From assembly GCA_035275625.1 (NCBI GenBank), contig DATEMK010000234.1, positions 1 to 34,789 on the forward strand: a stretch of DNA of 34,789 nucleotides, written 5' to 3'. The position numbers were made by a program, and so were the translations under genes. The DNA comes from DATEMK01 sp035275625. GTDB lineage: Bacteria > Bacteroidota > Bacteroidia > AKYH767-A > OLB10. The notes beneath the pieces were generated by a model. It ran no database searches and was not told where the DNA came from. It saw nothing but the letters and a program-made list of their open reading frames with translations. Numbering within the stretch: the stretch's first letter is position 1; every line of letters begins with the position of its first letter. Positions 1-8,376 of this stretch are shown in pieces.

Positions 1-36
1 GAACCGGCTTTTAAGCGAACTTTTATAAAATATCTT

Positions 37-60
37 AAATTAAAAAAATCTTTTTAATTT
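37..60. repeat. AT-only inverted repeat upstream of the first gene
   Basis: A 10-bp perfect inverted repeat (AAATTAAAAA at 37-46, TTTTTAATTT at 51-60) encloses a 4-nt AATC loop. It lies about 45 bp upstream of the first start codon. With no G or C in the stem it would be a weak RNA hairpin. It may be the tail of an upstream terminator or just AT-rich leader, and nothing else here decides between them. Confidence 0.3.
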
Positions 61-72
61 TAGCGTATTGTT

Positions 73-106
73 AAATTCGTCCCTCCTCAGGCGGGATTCG
101 TTGATG
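73..106 (+). repeat. ATTCGT octad element with GC-rich core, ending on a start codon
   Basis: AAATTCGT (73-80) is followed by a degenerate GC-rich palindrome (81-95, CCCTCCTCAGGCGGG) and then ATTCGTTG (96-103). The ATG at 104 follows directly and is the chosen start of the DUF2851 gene. The complement of 31858-31885 has the same order: ATTCGT, then CCGCCTTAGGCGG, then ATTCGTTG, then ATGAA. I read the two as copies of one dispersed element. Confidence 0.6.
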
Positions 107-1378
107 AAAGAAGACTTTCTCCATTACCTCTGGAAATTCAAACTTTTCAATAATGAATTGGTAACCACTCATGGTGAACCTGTGCAGGTTTTAAAATGCG
201 GAGAACATAATAAAAATTCAGGGCCTGATTTTTTTAATGCGAAAATTAAAATCGGGAATACAACATGGGCCGGGAATGTTGAAATACATGTTAAAGCATC
301 TGATTGGAATCATCACGGACATCAAAAGGATAAGGCATACCGGAATATTATTCTTCATGCCGTTCATGAAGCAGATGCAGAGAATGCTGACCTGAATGGA
401 AATGAAATTCCTACAGTGCAATTGAAAAATAAATTTAAACCTGAATTATGGAATCAATATGAAAAACTTTTCAGCAGCAGGCAATGGATTCCCTGTGCAA
501 ACATGATTGAAACGGTGGATAAATTTACCATCAGTGCATGGCTGGAAAGAATGGTTATTGAAAGACTGGAAGAAAAAATAATTTTTATTGAAAATCTTTT
601 AACGCAAAATAAAAACAACTGGGAGGAAACTTTTTATCAGTGCCTGTCACGGAATTTCGGATTTAAACTGAATGCATCACCATTTGAATTGCTTGCAAAA
701 TCGCTTCCGGCAAAATATTTAGCGAAGCATAAAAACAATTTGCTGCAAATTGAAGCCATGCTTTTTGGACAAGCAGGACTTTTAGAGGAAAAATTTAAGG
801 ATGAATATCCGAATGAATTGAAAAGAGAATATTCCTTTCTGAAAAATAAATTCAGCCTGCTGCCTGTTGAAAAACATTTATGGAAATTTGCACGTACCCG
901 GCCAGTTAATTTTCCAACTCTCAGAATTGCACAATTTGCTGCATTGGTGCACCAGAGCTCTCATTTGTTGTCTTTGATTCTTGAAACAAAAAAAGCAAAA
1001 GATATTTTAAAGTTATTTGATGTTTCCGCATCTGGATATTGGAAAACGCATTATCGTTTTGATCATGCGGGTAAATCCTCTGAAAAAAATCTTGGCAAAT
1101 CATCTGCGGAGAATATCCTGATTAATACTGTCATTCCTTTTCTGTTTCTTTATGGAAAAGAAAAGAATGATGATTATACCAGGAACCGGTCCTTGGAATT
1201 ACTTGAGCAATTGCCGGCTGAAAAGAACAACATCATTCATGAGTGGGAACTGCTAAAAATTGAAGCAGGATCTGCTTATCGAAGCCAGGGATTGATCCAG
1301 CTGAAAAATGAATACTGTTCTCAAAAAAAATGTCTAAATTGCGGAATCGGAAATAAGATACTGAGAAAAATATTGTAA
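104..1378 (+). CDS. DUF2851 family protein
   Basis: This is a 424-residue cytoplasmic protein of unknown function that matches the DUF2851 family found throughout Bacteroidota. Near the N-terminus it has the characteristic stretch DFFNAKIKIGNTTWAGNVEI followed by an HVKASDWNHHGH region. The C-terminus has a conserved cysteine cluster, YCSQKKCLNCGIG (C-x5-C-x2-C), which could bind metal. I chose ATG 104 over the upstream TTG at 68 because homologues begin at or near MKEDFLHYLW. The 12 extra residues would also be translated from an ATTCGT repeat element. The stop codon is 2 nt from the next gene, so co-transcription with the PspC-like gene is likely. No catalytic role can be assigned; the conserved H, D and E residues in the N-terminal block only hint at a hydrolase or nuclease-like fold. 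Confidence 0.85.
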   Translation: MKEDFLHYLWKFKLFNNELVTTHGEPVQVLKCGEHNKNSGPDFFNAKIKIGNTTWAGNVEIHVKASDWNHHGHQKDKAYRNIILHAVHEADAENADLNGNEIPTVQLKNKFKPELWNQYEKLFSSRQWIPCANMIETVDKFTISAWLERMVIERLEEKIIFIENLLTQNKNNWEETFYQCLSRNFGFKLNASPFELLAKSLPAKYLAKHKNNLLQIEAMLFGQAGLLEEKFKDEYPNELKREYSFLKNKFSLLPVEKHLWKFARTRPVNFPTLRIAQFAALVHQSSHLLSLILETKKAKDILKLFDVSASGYWKTHYRFDHAGKSSEKNLGKSSAENILINTVIPFLFLYGKEKNDDYTRNRSLELLEQLPAEKNNIIHEWELLKIEAGSAYRSQGLIQLKNEYCSQKKCLNCGIGNKILRKIL

Positions 1379-1380
1379 TC

Positions 1381-1611
1381 ATGATTGAATTTATAGAAAA
1401 AATAAAAACTTTTTTTGAGCGCCAGGCATTCGGTGTTTGCGAATGGTGGGGCGAAAAACTTAAAATTAAATCTGCCAGCATCCGGTTGTTTTTTATTTAT
1501 ACATCTTTTCTTGCCATTGGATCCCCATTAATTATTTATCTTATTATGGCATTTGTTCTTAATCTTAGAAATATGGTAAAGAGCAAGAGGGGAAGTGCCT
1601 GGGATTTATAA
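1381..1611 (+). CDS. PspC domain-containing small membrane protein
   Basis: This 76-residue protein resembles a lone PspC domain, the membrane part of the phage-shock response regulator PspC. It has an amphipathic N-terminus, FGVCEWWGEKLKI at about residues 18-30, then the IRLFFIYTSFLAIGSPLIIY hydrophobic segment (about 34-60) and a short basic tail (KSKRG). Bacteroidota often carry such stand-alone PspC proteins without PspA. It starts 2 nt after the DUF2851 stop and 32 nt before the channel gene, suggesting one operon. A role in membrane-stress sensing is inferred from the family only. Confidence 0.75.
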   Translation: MIEFIEKIKTFFERQAFGVCEWWGEKLKIKSASIRLFFIYTSFLAIGSPLIIYLIMAFVLNLRNMVKSKRGSAWDL

Positions 1612-1643
1612 TTTTTTTCTATAGCAACAAACTCTGATTTTGA

Positions 1644-2663
1644 ATGTTAGGCCTCTTCCGCGATCATCATTTTTTTAAAAAGCTTTATATCGCAGCAGGA
1701 CTTATTCTTTTCATTCTTTTGGCAGGCATTTCAGGCTACATGCTTATTGAACATTACCGTTTCCTTGATGCGGTGTACATGACTATCATCACGGCTGCAT
1801 CCGTTGGATTCCAAGAAGTAAATCCACTTTCTGATGCCGGAAAAGTTTTTACTTCATTGCTCATTATCATGAGTCTTCTTACACTTGGATATTCCATTTC
1901 TATCATAACAACATACATCATCGAAGGTGAATTTCAAACATATTTTAAACATCAGAAAGTGAAAAGCGAAATAAACAAATTAGACCACCATGTCATTGTA
2001 TGTGGTTATGGCCGTAACGGCAGGCAAGCCTGTGAGCAGTTAAAATCCGGAAATAAAAAATTTCTTGTGATCGAAAGCAATGCTGAAATAATAGAACAGA
2101 TTCGCGCAGACAGCAGCATACTATTTATTGAAGGCAATGCTACCAACGATGAAGTGCTTATCGAAGCTTCAATCACTAAAGCATCTGCATTGATCAGCAC
2201 TTTGCCTCATGATGCTGACAATGTTTTTGTAGTACTTACCGCACGCGAGATGAATCCAAAATTGAAAATCATCAGCCGCGCATCTGATGATGCCTCCGAG
2301 AATAAATTGAAAAGGGCCGGGGCCAATAATGTCATCATGCCTGATAAAATAGGCGGTACTCACATGGCAGCGCTGGTCACTAAACCCGATGTCCTGGAGT
2401 TTCTTGATTATATTACCGGAAAAATAAATATCCGGCTCGAAGAAATTTTTTATTCCAATTTATCAGATCGTTTAAAAAACAAAACTATCCGCGAATTAGA
2501 AATAAGAAATAAGACCGGTGCAAATATTATCGGGTTTAAAAAAGGCGATGGGGAGTACATCATTAACCCGGAACCCGATACTGTCATGCAGCAGGATTCA
2601 AAATTGTTTGTATTGGGCACACAGGAACAAGTCACTAAACTTTTAGAAATACTTGCTTCGTAA
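1644..2663 (+). CDS. Two-TM potassium channel protein with RCK (TrkA-N/TrkA-C) domains
   Basis: This 339-residue protein has the layout of an MthK-like K+ channel. TM1 spans about residues 13-33, a pore loop follows at about 41-59, and TM2 spans about 67-93. An RCK/TrkA-N Rossmann domain begins at HHVIVCGYGRNGRQA (about 115-129), with the GYGRNG nucleotide-binding loop and an acidic strand-end residue in VIESN. A TrkA-C-like domain (about 255-339) closes the protein. The family gates K+ flux in response to NAD(H), ATP or Ca2+ bound to the RCK ring. The selectivity filter is atypical: residues 53-59 read SVGFQEV where TVGYGD or TVGFGD is usual, so the second filter glycine is Gln. The gene lies 32 nt after the PspC-like gene. 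The family is clear, but ion selectivity is uncertain. Confidence 0.88.
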   Translation: MLGLFRDHHFFKKLYIAAGLILFILLAGISGYMLIEHYRFLDAVYMTIITAASVGFQEVNPLSDAGKVFTSLLIIMSLLTLGYSISIITTYIIEGEFQTYFKHQKVKSEINKLDHHVIVCGYGRNGRQACEQLKSGNKKFLVIESNAEIIEQIRADSSILFIEGNATNDEVLIEASITKASALISTLPHDADNVFVVLTAREMNPKLKIISRASDDASENKLKRAGANNVIMPDKIGGTHMAALVTKPDVLEFLDYITGKINIRLEEIFYSNLSDRLKNKTIRELEIRNKTGANIIGFKKGDGEYIINPEPDTVMQQDSKLFVLGTQEQVTKLLEILAS

Positions 2664-2698
2664 ATTTTAGTATGGAGTCATGAAATTCAAAAATTGAA

Positions 2699-3610
2699 AT
2701 GAAGAAATTAAAAATATTAATCACTGGCAGCAACGGAATGTTAGGTCAGAAGTTGGTTTACGGTTTGAAAGACCGTCCTGATGTGGAGTTAATTGCAACA
2801 TCAAAAGGCCCTGACAGAATAGCAGCAAAATCAGGTTATGTTTATGAACCTTTTGATATTTCGGATAATGATGAAGCAGAAAAAATCATTAATAAATATC
2901 AGCCCGACTGTATTATTAACTCTGCGGCAATGACCAATGTGGATGCCTGCGAATTGCAAAAGGAAGACTGTAAAAAGCTAAATATTGATGCCGTTAAATA
3001 TCTTGTGGATTCCTGCAAAAAACACAATACTCATATTATCCATCTCTCCACTGATTTTGTTTTTGACGGAAACAATGGTCCTTATAAAGAAGATGACATG
3101 CCTAATCCACAAAGTTATTATGCTTTATCAAAGCTTGAATCTGAAAAAATTGTGCAATCATCCGGATTGGATTGGTGCATTATCAGAACCATTATTATTT
3201 ATGGAGTAATGGATGATACACAGCGAAGCAATGTTGTAATATGGACAAAAAATTCTTTAGAGCAGAAAAAAACAATTACGGTAATCACAGATCAATTCCG
3301 CTCCCCGACCCTTGCTGAAGATTTAGCAGATGCGTGTATTAATGCAGCACTGAAACGTGCAAAAGGAATTTATCATGTTTCCGGAAAAGAGCTGATGAGC
3401 ATTATTGATATTGCATATAAAGTTGCAGATTTTTTCAAATTAGACAACTCCTATATCAGGCCCGTTACTTCAGCGGAGTTAAATCAACCGGCAAAGCGCC
3501 CCGCAAAAACGGGTTTTATCCTGGATAAAGCAATTCGTGAATTGAATTATAAGCCACACAGTTTTGAAGAAGGATTAAAAATTGTTGCTAAGCAATTATC
3601 AGGAAAATAA
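2699..3610 (+). CDS. RmlD-like SDR family sugar-nucleotide reductase
   Basis: This 303-residue protein belongs to the extended short-chain dehydrogenases, closest in pattern to dTDP-4-dehydrorhamnose reductase (RmlD). The N-terminal nucleotide-binding loop is ITGSNGMLGQ (G10, G13, G16). A conserved strand IIHLSTDFVFDG (about 113-124) leads to the catalytic Y141-x3-K145 in SYYALSK, and a C-terminal substrate-binding part follows. RmlD makes dTDP-L-rhamnose for surface polysaccharide, but no rmlA, rmlB or rmlC gene is nearby. The substrate here may therefore be another NDP-sugar, or the protein may be a methionine adenosyltransferase beta-like regulator. It is the last gene of the rightward set and ends 15 nt before a strong terminator stem. 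Confidence 0.8.
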   Translation: MKKLKILITGSNGMLGQKLVYGLKDRPDVELIATSKGPDRIAAKSGYVYEPFDISDNDEAEKIINKYQPDCIINSAAMTNVDACELQKEDCKKLNIDAVKYLVDSCKKHNTHIIHLSTDFVFDGNNGPYKEDDMPNPQSYYALSKLESEKIVQSSGLDWCIIRTIIIYGVMDDTQRSNVVIWTKNSLEQKKTITVITDQFRSPTLAEDLADACINAALKRAKGIYHVSGKELMSIIDIAYKVADFFKLDNSYIRPVTSAELNQPAKRPAKTGFILDKAIRELNYKPHSFEEGLKIVAKQLSGK

Positions 3611-3625
3611 TAACCCTTAAAAAAG

Positions 3626-3655
3626 AAAAAGCGGGATTGAAATGTCCCGCTTTTT
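3626..3655. terminator. Bidirectional intrinsic terminator
   Basis: AAAAAGCGGGA (3626-3636) pairs perfectly with TCCCGCTTTTT (3645-3655) around an 8-nt loop. The flanks are A-rich on one side and T-rich on the other, so the hairpin has a U-tract on both strands. It sits between the convergent rmlD-like and zinc-ribbon genes and can end both transcripts. Confidence 0.88.
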
Positions 3656-3672
3656 GATTTATTGTATTTGTT

Positions 3673-3960
3673 TTACATTGCTTTCCATCTTTCAAGAGTC
3701 TGCAAACGGTCAGTAAAACGATCCAGGTTACCTGGCATTCCCAATGCCCGTAATTTTGTAATAAGTTTTTGTCTCATTTGCTCCATGGTGAGTTTAGGCT
3801 CGATGAACTGATCATTCTGAAAACAATCAGTACAGTATTTCACATCATAAAACCCACCGGTGATCCGGAGATAATTATTGCTGTTTTTTGAGAATGGTGA
3901 GCCGCAACTCTGGCAAACAGCATATTTCTTTTTAGTTTGAGTATTAGTCCTGCTGATCAT
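3673..3960 (-). CDS. Small putative zinc-ribbon protein
   Basis: This 95-residue protein has one four-cysteine zinc ribbon: CQSCGSPF near residues 16-23 and YCTDCF near 42-47. A helical tail with the phrase LTMEQMRQKLITKL follows. The order CxxCGxPF ... YCxxCFxxxxFxxP.LTxEqM matches the putative zinc-ribbon family Pfam PF12674, usually found as small stand-alone proteins. Function is unknown; nucleic-acid or protein binding is an inference from the ribbon. It is a monocistronic leftward gene ending at the shared terminator. Confidence 0.75.
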   Translation of the reverse strand: MISRTNTQTKKKYAVCQSCGSPFSKNSNNYLRITGGFYDVKYCTDCFQNDQFIEPKLTMEQMRQKLITKLRALGMPGNLDRFTDRLQTLERWKAM

Positions 3961-4286
3961 AAATTTATAGTTTTAAAATTTATAATTAATACGATTTTAT
4001 TTCTTTATGGTTACTTAATTTCAGAGTGAGGGATAGGATAATAGAATAATGGTATAAAACAATACAAACATCTTGCCATAACCCTGAAGGCTTTGTTATT
4101 AAAGGATTTAATTCAAATCAAGTTAAGTTTATTATCCCAAAGAATTGAAATTCATTTTGGTAAGTTTGGAATTGTTATTTAATTTAGCCTGCATTAATTG
4201 TTTAGTAATGAAATGATTCCATACATTTTAATGAATTTAAAATCAATAATGTTAAACAGGTAGGAAATTCTAATCTCGTTTTTCAG
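3961..4286. other. AT-rich intergenic region, no gene seen
   Basis: This 326-bp gap separates the divergent zinc-ribbon and helix-hairpin-helix genes. A 9-bp AAATTTATA motif occurs twice (3961-3969, 3976-3984) next to the zinc-ribbon start. A TAAGTTTG octamer at 4161-4168 fits the Bacteroidota -7 consensus TAnnTTTG for the rightward gene, but I find no TTTG at the expected distance upstream. No tRNA, small ORF with family features, or stable hairpin is visible. Confidence 0.45.
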
Positions 4287-5243
4287 ATGCCATTAAGAAC
4301 ATTCAAGAATTCAATTAAAGACTACTTCACCTTCAAGAACCAGGAAAAAAAACCTATCTTATTGCTGCTTGTATTGGTTTTAATTTCTCCCGCTATAATG
4401 ATTTATATAAAATTTATACCGGATAATTCTAAAATAGACTTTTCTGCTTTTGAGAAAGAAATTGAAGCGTTTGAAAAACAACTTGAACAGGATTCCATAC
4501 TTGCTGCTCATAAAAAGATGGAAAGCAGGCATGAAAAAGCTTTTGCAATTAAAAATGATTCTGCTAACCAGGCTGTTGTTTTCAAATTTAATCCGAATAA
4601 ACTTTCTGATAGTTTATGGCTGAAACTGGGCATCAGTGAAAAGGTGGTAAAAACAATTAAAAAGTATGAATCAAAAGGAGGAAAATTTTATAAGAAAGAA
4701 GATCTGAAAAAGATTTATGGCTTTGGTGAAAAAGATTATGCAAGGCTTGAATCTTACATAGTCATTCCGCCAGATACTTCGGAAATTAAGAAAGACTCTT
4801 TATTTGAAAAAGCAGCTAAAAAATTTCAAAAATATTCTCCACCCATGATTGTATTTGATCTCAACACTGTTTCAACTGAAGAATTAAAAAGTTTAAATGG
4901 CATCGGGGATGTGAAAGCAAATTCCATTGTTAAATACCGTTCAATGCTCGGAGGATTTTGTGCGAAAGAACAATTGCATGAAGCTTACGGCATTGATTCG
5001 GCTCTTTATGAATCCATAAAGAACAATGTGGAAGTGAAGACTAAAAACCTGAGAACGATAAACATCAACACTGCTTACGAGCCAGAATTGCGACATCCTT
5101 ACATTTCAAAACAGCTCGCAGCAGTGCTCGTCAATTACCGGAAGATGCATGGGAATTTCAAGAGCCTGGAGGAAATCAAAAAAGTGCATTTGATAAATGA
5201 TGAATTATATCTTAAACTTGCACCTTATTTATCAGTAAATTAG
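4287..5243 (+). CDS. ComEA-like helix-hairpin-helix membrane protein
   Basis: This 318-residue protein has a short cytoplasmic N-terminus and one membrane segment at about residues 23-44 (PILLLLVLVLISPAIMIYI). A charged linker with coiled-coil character follows. The rest holds three helix-hairpin-helix modules: FNPNKLSDSLWLKLGISEKV (from about 96), FDLNTVSTEELKSLNGIGDV (from about 191) and ININTAYEPELRHPYISKQL (from about 258). The second contains the diagnostic LNGIGDVKANSIVKYR. ComEA proteins bind double-stranded DNA at the membrane during natural transformation. The Bacteroidota versions with three modules are usually annotated only as helix-hairpin-helix proteins, and no other competence gene is nearby. 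DNA binding is likely; a role in uptake is inferred. The stop codon lies 40 nt before the next gene's preferred ATG. Confidence 0.82.
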   Translation: MPLRTFKNSIKDYFTFKNQEKKPILLLLVLVLISPAIMIYIKFIPDNSKIDFSAFEKEIEAFEKQLEQDSILAAHKKMESRHEKAFAIKNDSANQAVVFKFNPNKLSDSLWLKLGISEKVVKTIKKYESKGGKFYKKEDLKKIYGFGEKDYARLESYIVIPPDTSEIKKDSLFEKAAKKFQKYSPPMIVFDLNTVSTEELKSLNGIGDVKANSIVKYRSMLGGFCAKEQLHEAYGIDSALYESIKNNVEVKTKNLRTININTAYEPELRHPYISKQLAAVLVNYRKMHGNFKSLEEIKKVHLINDELYLKLAPYLSVN

Positions 5244-5269
5244 CATGAATACAATAACAAAGGAATACC

Positions 5270-5275
5270 AGGAGG
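5270..5275 (+). promoter_or_regulatory. Strong Shine-Dalgarno for the acyl-CoA dehydrogenase
   Basis: AGGAGG lies 8 nt upstream of ATG 5284. Ribosome binding sites this strong are uncommon in Bacteroidota, and it favours ATG 5284 over the ATG at 5245, which sits 1 nt after the upstream stop codon. Confidence 0.6.
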
Positions 5276-5283
5276 AGAAGAAA

Positions 5284-6423
5284 ATGAATTTCAGCCCTAC
5301 AGAAAATCAACTAATGATTGCCCAAACCGTGCGCGATTTTGCTGAAAAGCACATTCGTCCGAAAATGATGGAATGGGATGAAAGTCAAAAATTTCCTGTG
5401 GAAGTTTTTAGAAAAATGGGCGAACTTGGGTTAATGGGTATTCTTATTCCGACAGAATATGGAGGGGCGGGTTTAGGATATTTTGAATATGTCACTGCCA
5501 TTGTTGAAGTGGCAAGAGTTTGTGGTTCAATAGGACTTTCTATGGCTGCACATAATTCACTTTGCAGCGGCCATATTTTACAGTTCGGTAGCGAAGAACA
5601 AAAGAAAAAGTGGCTCCCTAAATTAGCAACAGGGGAATGGATCGGTGCATGGGGATTGACAGAAGCCAATACAGGTTCCGATGCGTTGCGTATGCGCTGC
5701 ACAGCAAAAAAAGAAGGCAAAGACTGGGTGCTGAACGGAACAAAAAATTGGATCACCCACGGAATTTCAGGACATGTTGCAGTGGTGCTTGCACGAACAG
5801 GTGAACTGCTGGATTCACATGGAATTACAGCTTTTGTCGTGGAAAGAACAACAAAAGGATTTAAAGCAGGAAAAAAAGAAAATAAATTAGGAATGCGCGC
5901 ATCAGAAACGGCTGAAATGATTTTTGAAGATTGCCACGTGCCTGAAGAAAATGTCCTTGGTAAAATTGGTGATGGGTTTATCCAGGCGATGAAAGTGCTG
6001 GATGGCGGAAGAATTTCTATTGCCTCCCTCGCTCTTGGAATCGCAAAAGGCGCTTTGGATGCATCTATAAAGTATTCTAAAGAACGGGAGCAATTCGGAC
6101 AGCCCATTTCAAATTTCCAGGGGATTTCATTTAAGCTTGCTGATATGGCAACTGAAATTGAAGCTGCGGAACTGCTTACGCTCCAGGCTGCGGATTTAAA
6201 AAACCGCGGAAAAAAAGTTACCAAAGAAAGCGCTTTTGCAAAATATTACGCTTCTGAAGTATGTGTAAGAGCAGCCACTGAGTCAGTACAGATTTTTGGA
6301 GGATATGGATATACAAAAGATTTTCCTGTTGAAAAATTTTACCGCGATTCAAAGCTTTGCACTATCGGTGAAGGGACTTCTGAAATTCAGAAACTTGTTA
6401 TTGCACGTGAAATTTTAAAATGA
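5284..6423 (+). CDS. Acyl-CoA dehydrogenase (short-chain/butyryl-CoA type)
   Basis: This 379-residue flavoenzyme oxidises acyl-CoA to trans-2-enoyl-CoA in fatty-acid or branched-chain degradation, passing electrons to ETF. The N-terminal helical domain ends near YGGAGLGYFE. The middle domain has the FAD/substrate signature WGLTEANTGSDALRM. The C-terminal domain has REQFGQPISNFQGISFKLAD and FGGYGYTKDFPVEKFYRD. The catalytic base is Glu363 in IGEGTSEIQ, the position used by short- and medium-chain enzymes. The length matches butyryl-CoA dehydrogenases when ATG 5284 is used; ATG 5245 would add 13 residues. The stop is only 5 bp from the stop of the convergent M28 gene. Chain-length preference cannot be read from the sequence. 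Confidence 0.93.
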   Translation: MNFSPTENQLMIAQTVRDFAEKHIRPKMMEWDESQKFPVEVFRKMGELGLMGILIPTEYGGAGLGYFEYVTAIVEVARVCGSIGLSMAAHNSLCSGHILQFGSEEQKKKWLPKLATGEWIGAWGLTEANTGSDALRMRCTAKKEGKDWVLNGTKNWITHGISGHVAVVLARTGELLDSHGITAFVVERTTKGFKAGKKENKLGMRASETAEMIFEDCHVPEENVLGKIGDGFIQAMKVLDGGRISIASLALGIAKGALDASIKYSKEREQFGQPISNFQGISFKLADMATEIEAAELLTLQAADLKNRGKKVTKESAFAKYYASEVCVRAATESVQIFGGYGYTKDFPVEKFYRDSKLCTIGEGTSEIQKLVIAREILK

Positions 6424-6428
6424 GTTTT

Positions 6429-8168
6429 TTAATCACTGAACACCATTTTCGCGGAATCAATTTTTTTATTTTCTATGTACAACAAACACCAGAATGTTCC
6501 TGATGCATGAAAGCCATGATTGTAAAGTATTTCATTTAAACCTTTTTGAAGTTCAAACGGAATTCTTGTGATCTCTTTTCCGTTAATATCTGTTATTACA
6601 AGATAACATGATTTGTCTTTTACAGCCCTGTTGGAAAAAACCGATATGAGCGTTTGCTCATCTGCAGGATTCGGTGTATTTGCAACAAGGTAAATTTCAT
6701 TTGCATGATCAGCCTGTTGTTTAATACCTACCACATTCACTAATACTTCGCGGGAGAAAAGACTTTCGATGCTGTTTGTATCCACACTTGCCACACTGAA
6801 AATGGTATTGCCAACAGCCGGAAGAGTTATTGTATCCACTAACTGGTTGTTAAAAGTATAAACCGAATCCCAGTCATTGGTCAGCGTGCGTACTCCGACA
6901 CGGTATTGCTGGTATTGGGTCTGCTGAGTGATAGTGACTTCAGCGGCAGAATTACCAATTGCAACTACATTCAGATCAGGGGTAAGCGGGCCGGTTGCTG
7001 CCATAGCCAATCCTGTTGCATTAATAACCGAATTACGGGTAAGGTAATTGAAATCAACAAAGAAACTGTCGAGACCGGGATTGGGATTTATGTCTAACCC
7101 GAGAATGTCATCGCTGGTATGCTGGCGGTCATGGTAAGACGTATCGGTTGTATTTGCATTCCCGTTTTCATTGGCAGCCGTCATGCGGATGGCAGTAAAA
7201 AAATGCTGGCGGAAAGGCTGGTGATCTCCGCCACGACCAGTACGGTCCTCGGCAGACATGATCATAATATCAGTCGGAACGGAAACGGCAGGGAGCACTT
7301 CTTCTTTATATTCCAACTTCACAAAACGTGCATATTGCTTGTGCGGTGAATTAAATCCACCGTATGAAAACAAACGCACATGAAGGCTGTCAATGTTGCC
7401 AAACCCAGGGCATGAAGGCGGTGATGATGTATTGCCGCAGAAAATTCCGCCAACAACATCATTGTTAAGTACAGCATGAATTTGTATAGCCTGTTGCTGG
7501 GCGTACACTGCGAATGCCGCTGCTCCGTAAAGTCCCTGCTCTTCGGCAATATTTAAAAGAAAAACTATTGTGCGTGAATAGACACACTTGCTCATTACCC
7601 GCGCCAGTTCAAGAACCATCGCTGTTCCGCTTCCGTTATCTTCGATGCCTTGCGCAAGACAAGTATCGCTGCACAAATCTTTGCATCGGCTGTCAATATG
7701 AGCTTCGACAATTACGACCGACTTATCAGAAGTATCAGCACCGGGAAGCACTGCAAAAATGTTGCGGTGCTGCACGACATTGCAAATAAGGGCATTGTCA
7801 AACTGCAGGTACGATGGAATCAACCTGTTATTATTGTTTGCACTTATCTCTGAGAATTGCCGGTACGCCCACCTGCGTGCAGCGCCTATGCCGGTTGTAG
7901 GGGAAACCGTATCGGAGGCTGAGTTGCGGGTGTAAAAAGTTGCAAGCGTATCAAGATAAGCATGAAGTGAATCGGGTGAAACCTGCTGCATGATTACCTG
8001 AACAATTGAATCCGGATGGCTGATAATAACAGGCGGAAGATAATTCTGCGGATTGTAATTGCCTTTCATTACCTGCTCTGCCACCGGATTGGTGCAGAGA
8101 ATATTGGTTTGAGACCAGGCTTTAAAGAAAAAAAACAGTACAGCGCTTGTGAGCAGGAGTTTTTTCAT
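6429..8168 (-). CDS. Secreted M28 family metallopeptidase with T9SS sorting domain
   Basis: This is a 579-residue exported di-zinc peptidase. It has a signal peptide (MKKLLLTSAVLFFFFKAWSQ), then an N-terminal region and the M28 fold. Candidate metal and catalytic residues are His157 in VEAHIDSRC, Asp177 in GIEDNGSGTAM, Glu209/Glu210 in LNIAEEQGLYG, Asp237 in LNNDVVGG, and a late His in SYHDRQHTSDD. A fibronectin-III-like segment follows. The C-terminus is a type A T9SS domain, with NTPNPADEQ, an ITDINGKEI strand and SGTFWCLLYIENKKIDSAKM. I chose ATG 8168 because the signal peptide begins there; the longer reading from 8207 adds a non-signal leader. The product probably crosses the outer membrane through T9SS as a surface or secreted aminopeptidase. 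The T9SS machinery is not in this window. Confidence 0.9.
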   Translation of the reverse strand: MKKLLLTSAVLFFFFKAWSQTNILCTNPVAEQVMKGNYNPQNYLPPVIISHPDSIVQVIMQQVSPDSLHAYLDTLATFYTRNSASDTVSPTTGIGAARRWAYRQFSEISANNNNRLIPSYLQFDNALICNVVQHRNIFAVLPGADTSDKSVVIVEAHIDSRCKDLCSDTCLAQGIEDNGSGTAMVLELARVMSKCVYSRTIVFLLNIAEEQGLYGAAAFAVYAQQQAIQIHAVLNNDVVGGIFCGNTSSPPSCPGFGNIDSLHVRLFSYGGFNSPHKQYARFVKLEYKEEVLPAVSVPTDIMIMSAEDRTGRGGDHQPFRQHFFTAIRMTAANENGNANTTDTSYHDRQHTSDDILGLDINPNPGLDSFFVDFNYLTRNSVINATGLAMAATGPLTPDLNVVAIGNSAAEVTITQQTQYQQYRVGVRTLTNDWDSVYTFNNQLVDTITLPAVGNTIFSVASVDTNSIESLFSREVLVNVVGIKQQADHANEIYLVANTPNPADEQTLISVFSNRAVKDKSCYLVITDINGKEITRIPFELQKGLNEILYNHGFHASGTFWCLLYIENKKIDSAKMVFSD

Positions 8169-8376
8169 GACATGAAATTTTATGTGAAGATAAAAAAGGA
8201 ATTGCATGTTTCGGAAGCTATACTGAAGATTATTAAATTATTGCAATGCAATCTTTACAATTTCCGGATTTAGTTTCAGATAAAAAATTAATGCCCCGAA
8301 GAAATCCGTTGAAGAATTTCTACCTATCAAAATCATTATTATTAATAGAACAGTTAAAAAAGAAACAGGAGGGCAA

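Noticed and set aside
5385..6224. Long open frame of 279 codons on the minus strand opposite the acyl-CoA dehydrogenase
   Set aside because: It lies wholly antisense to a well-conserved enzyme gene, is serine- and proline-rich without a recognisable domain, and fits an antisense shadow.
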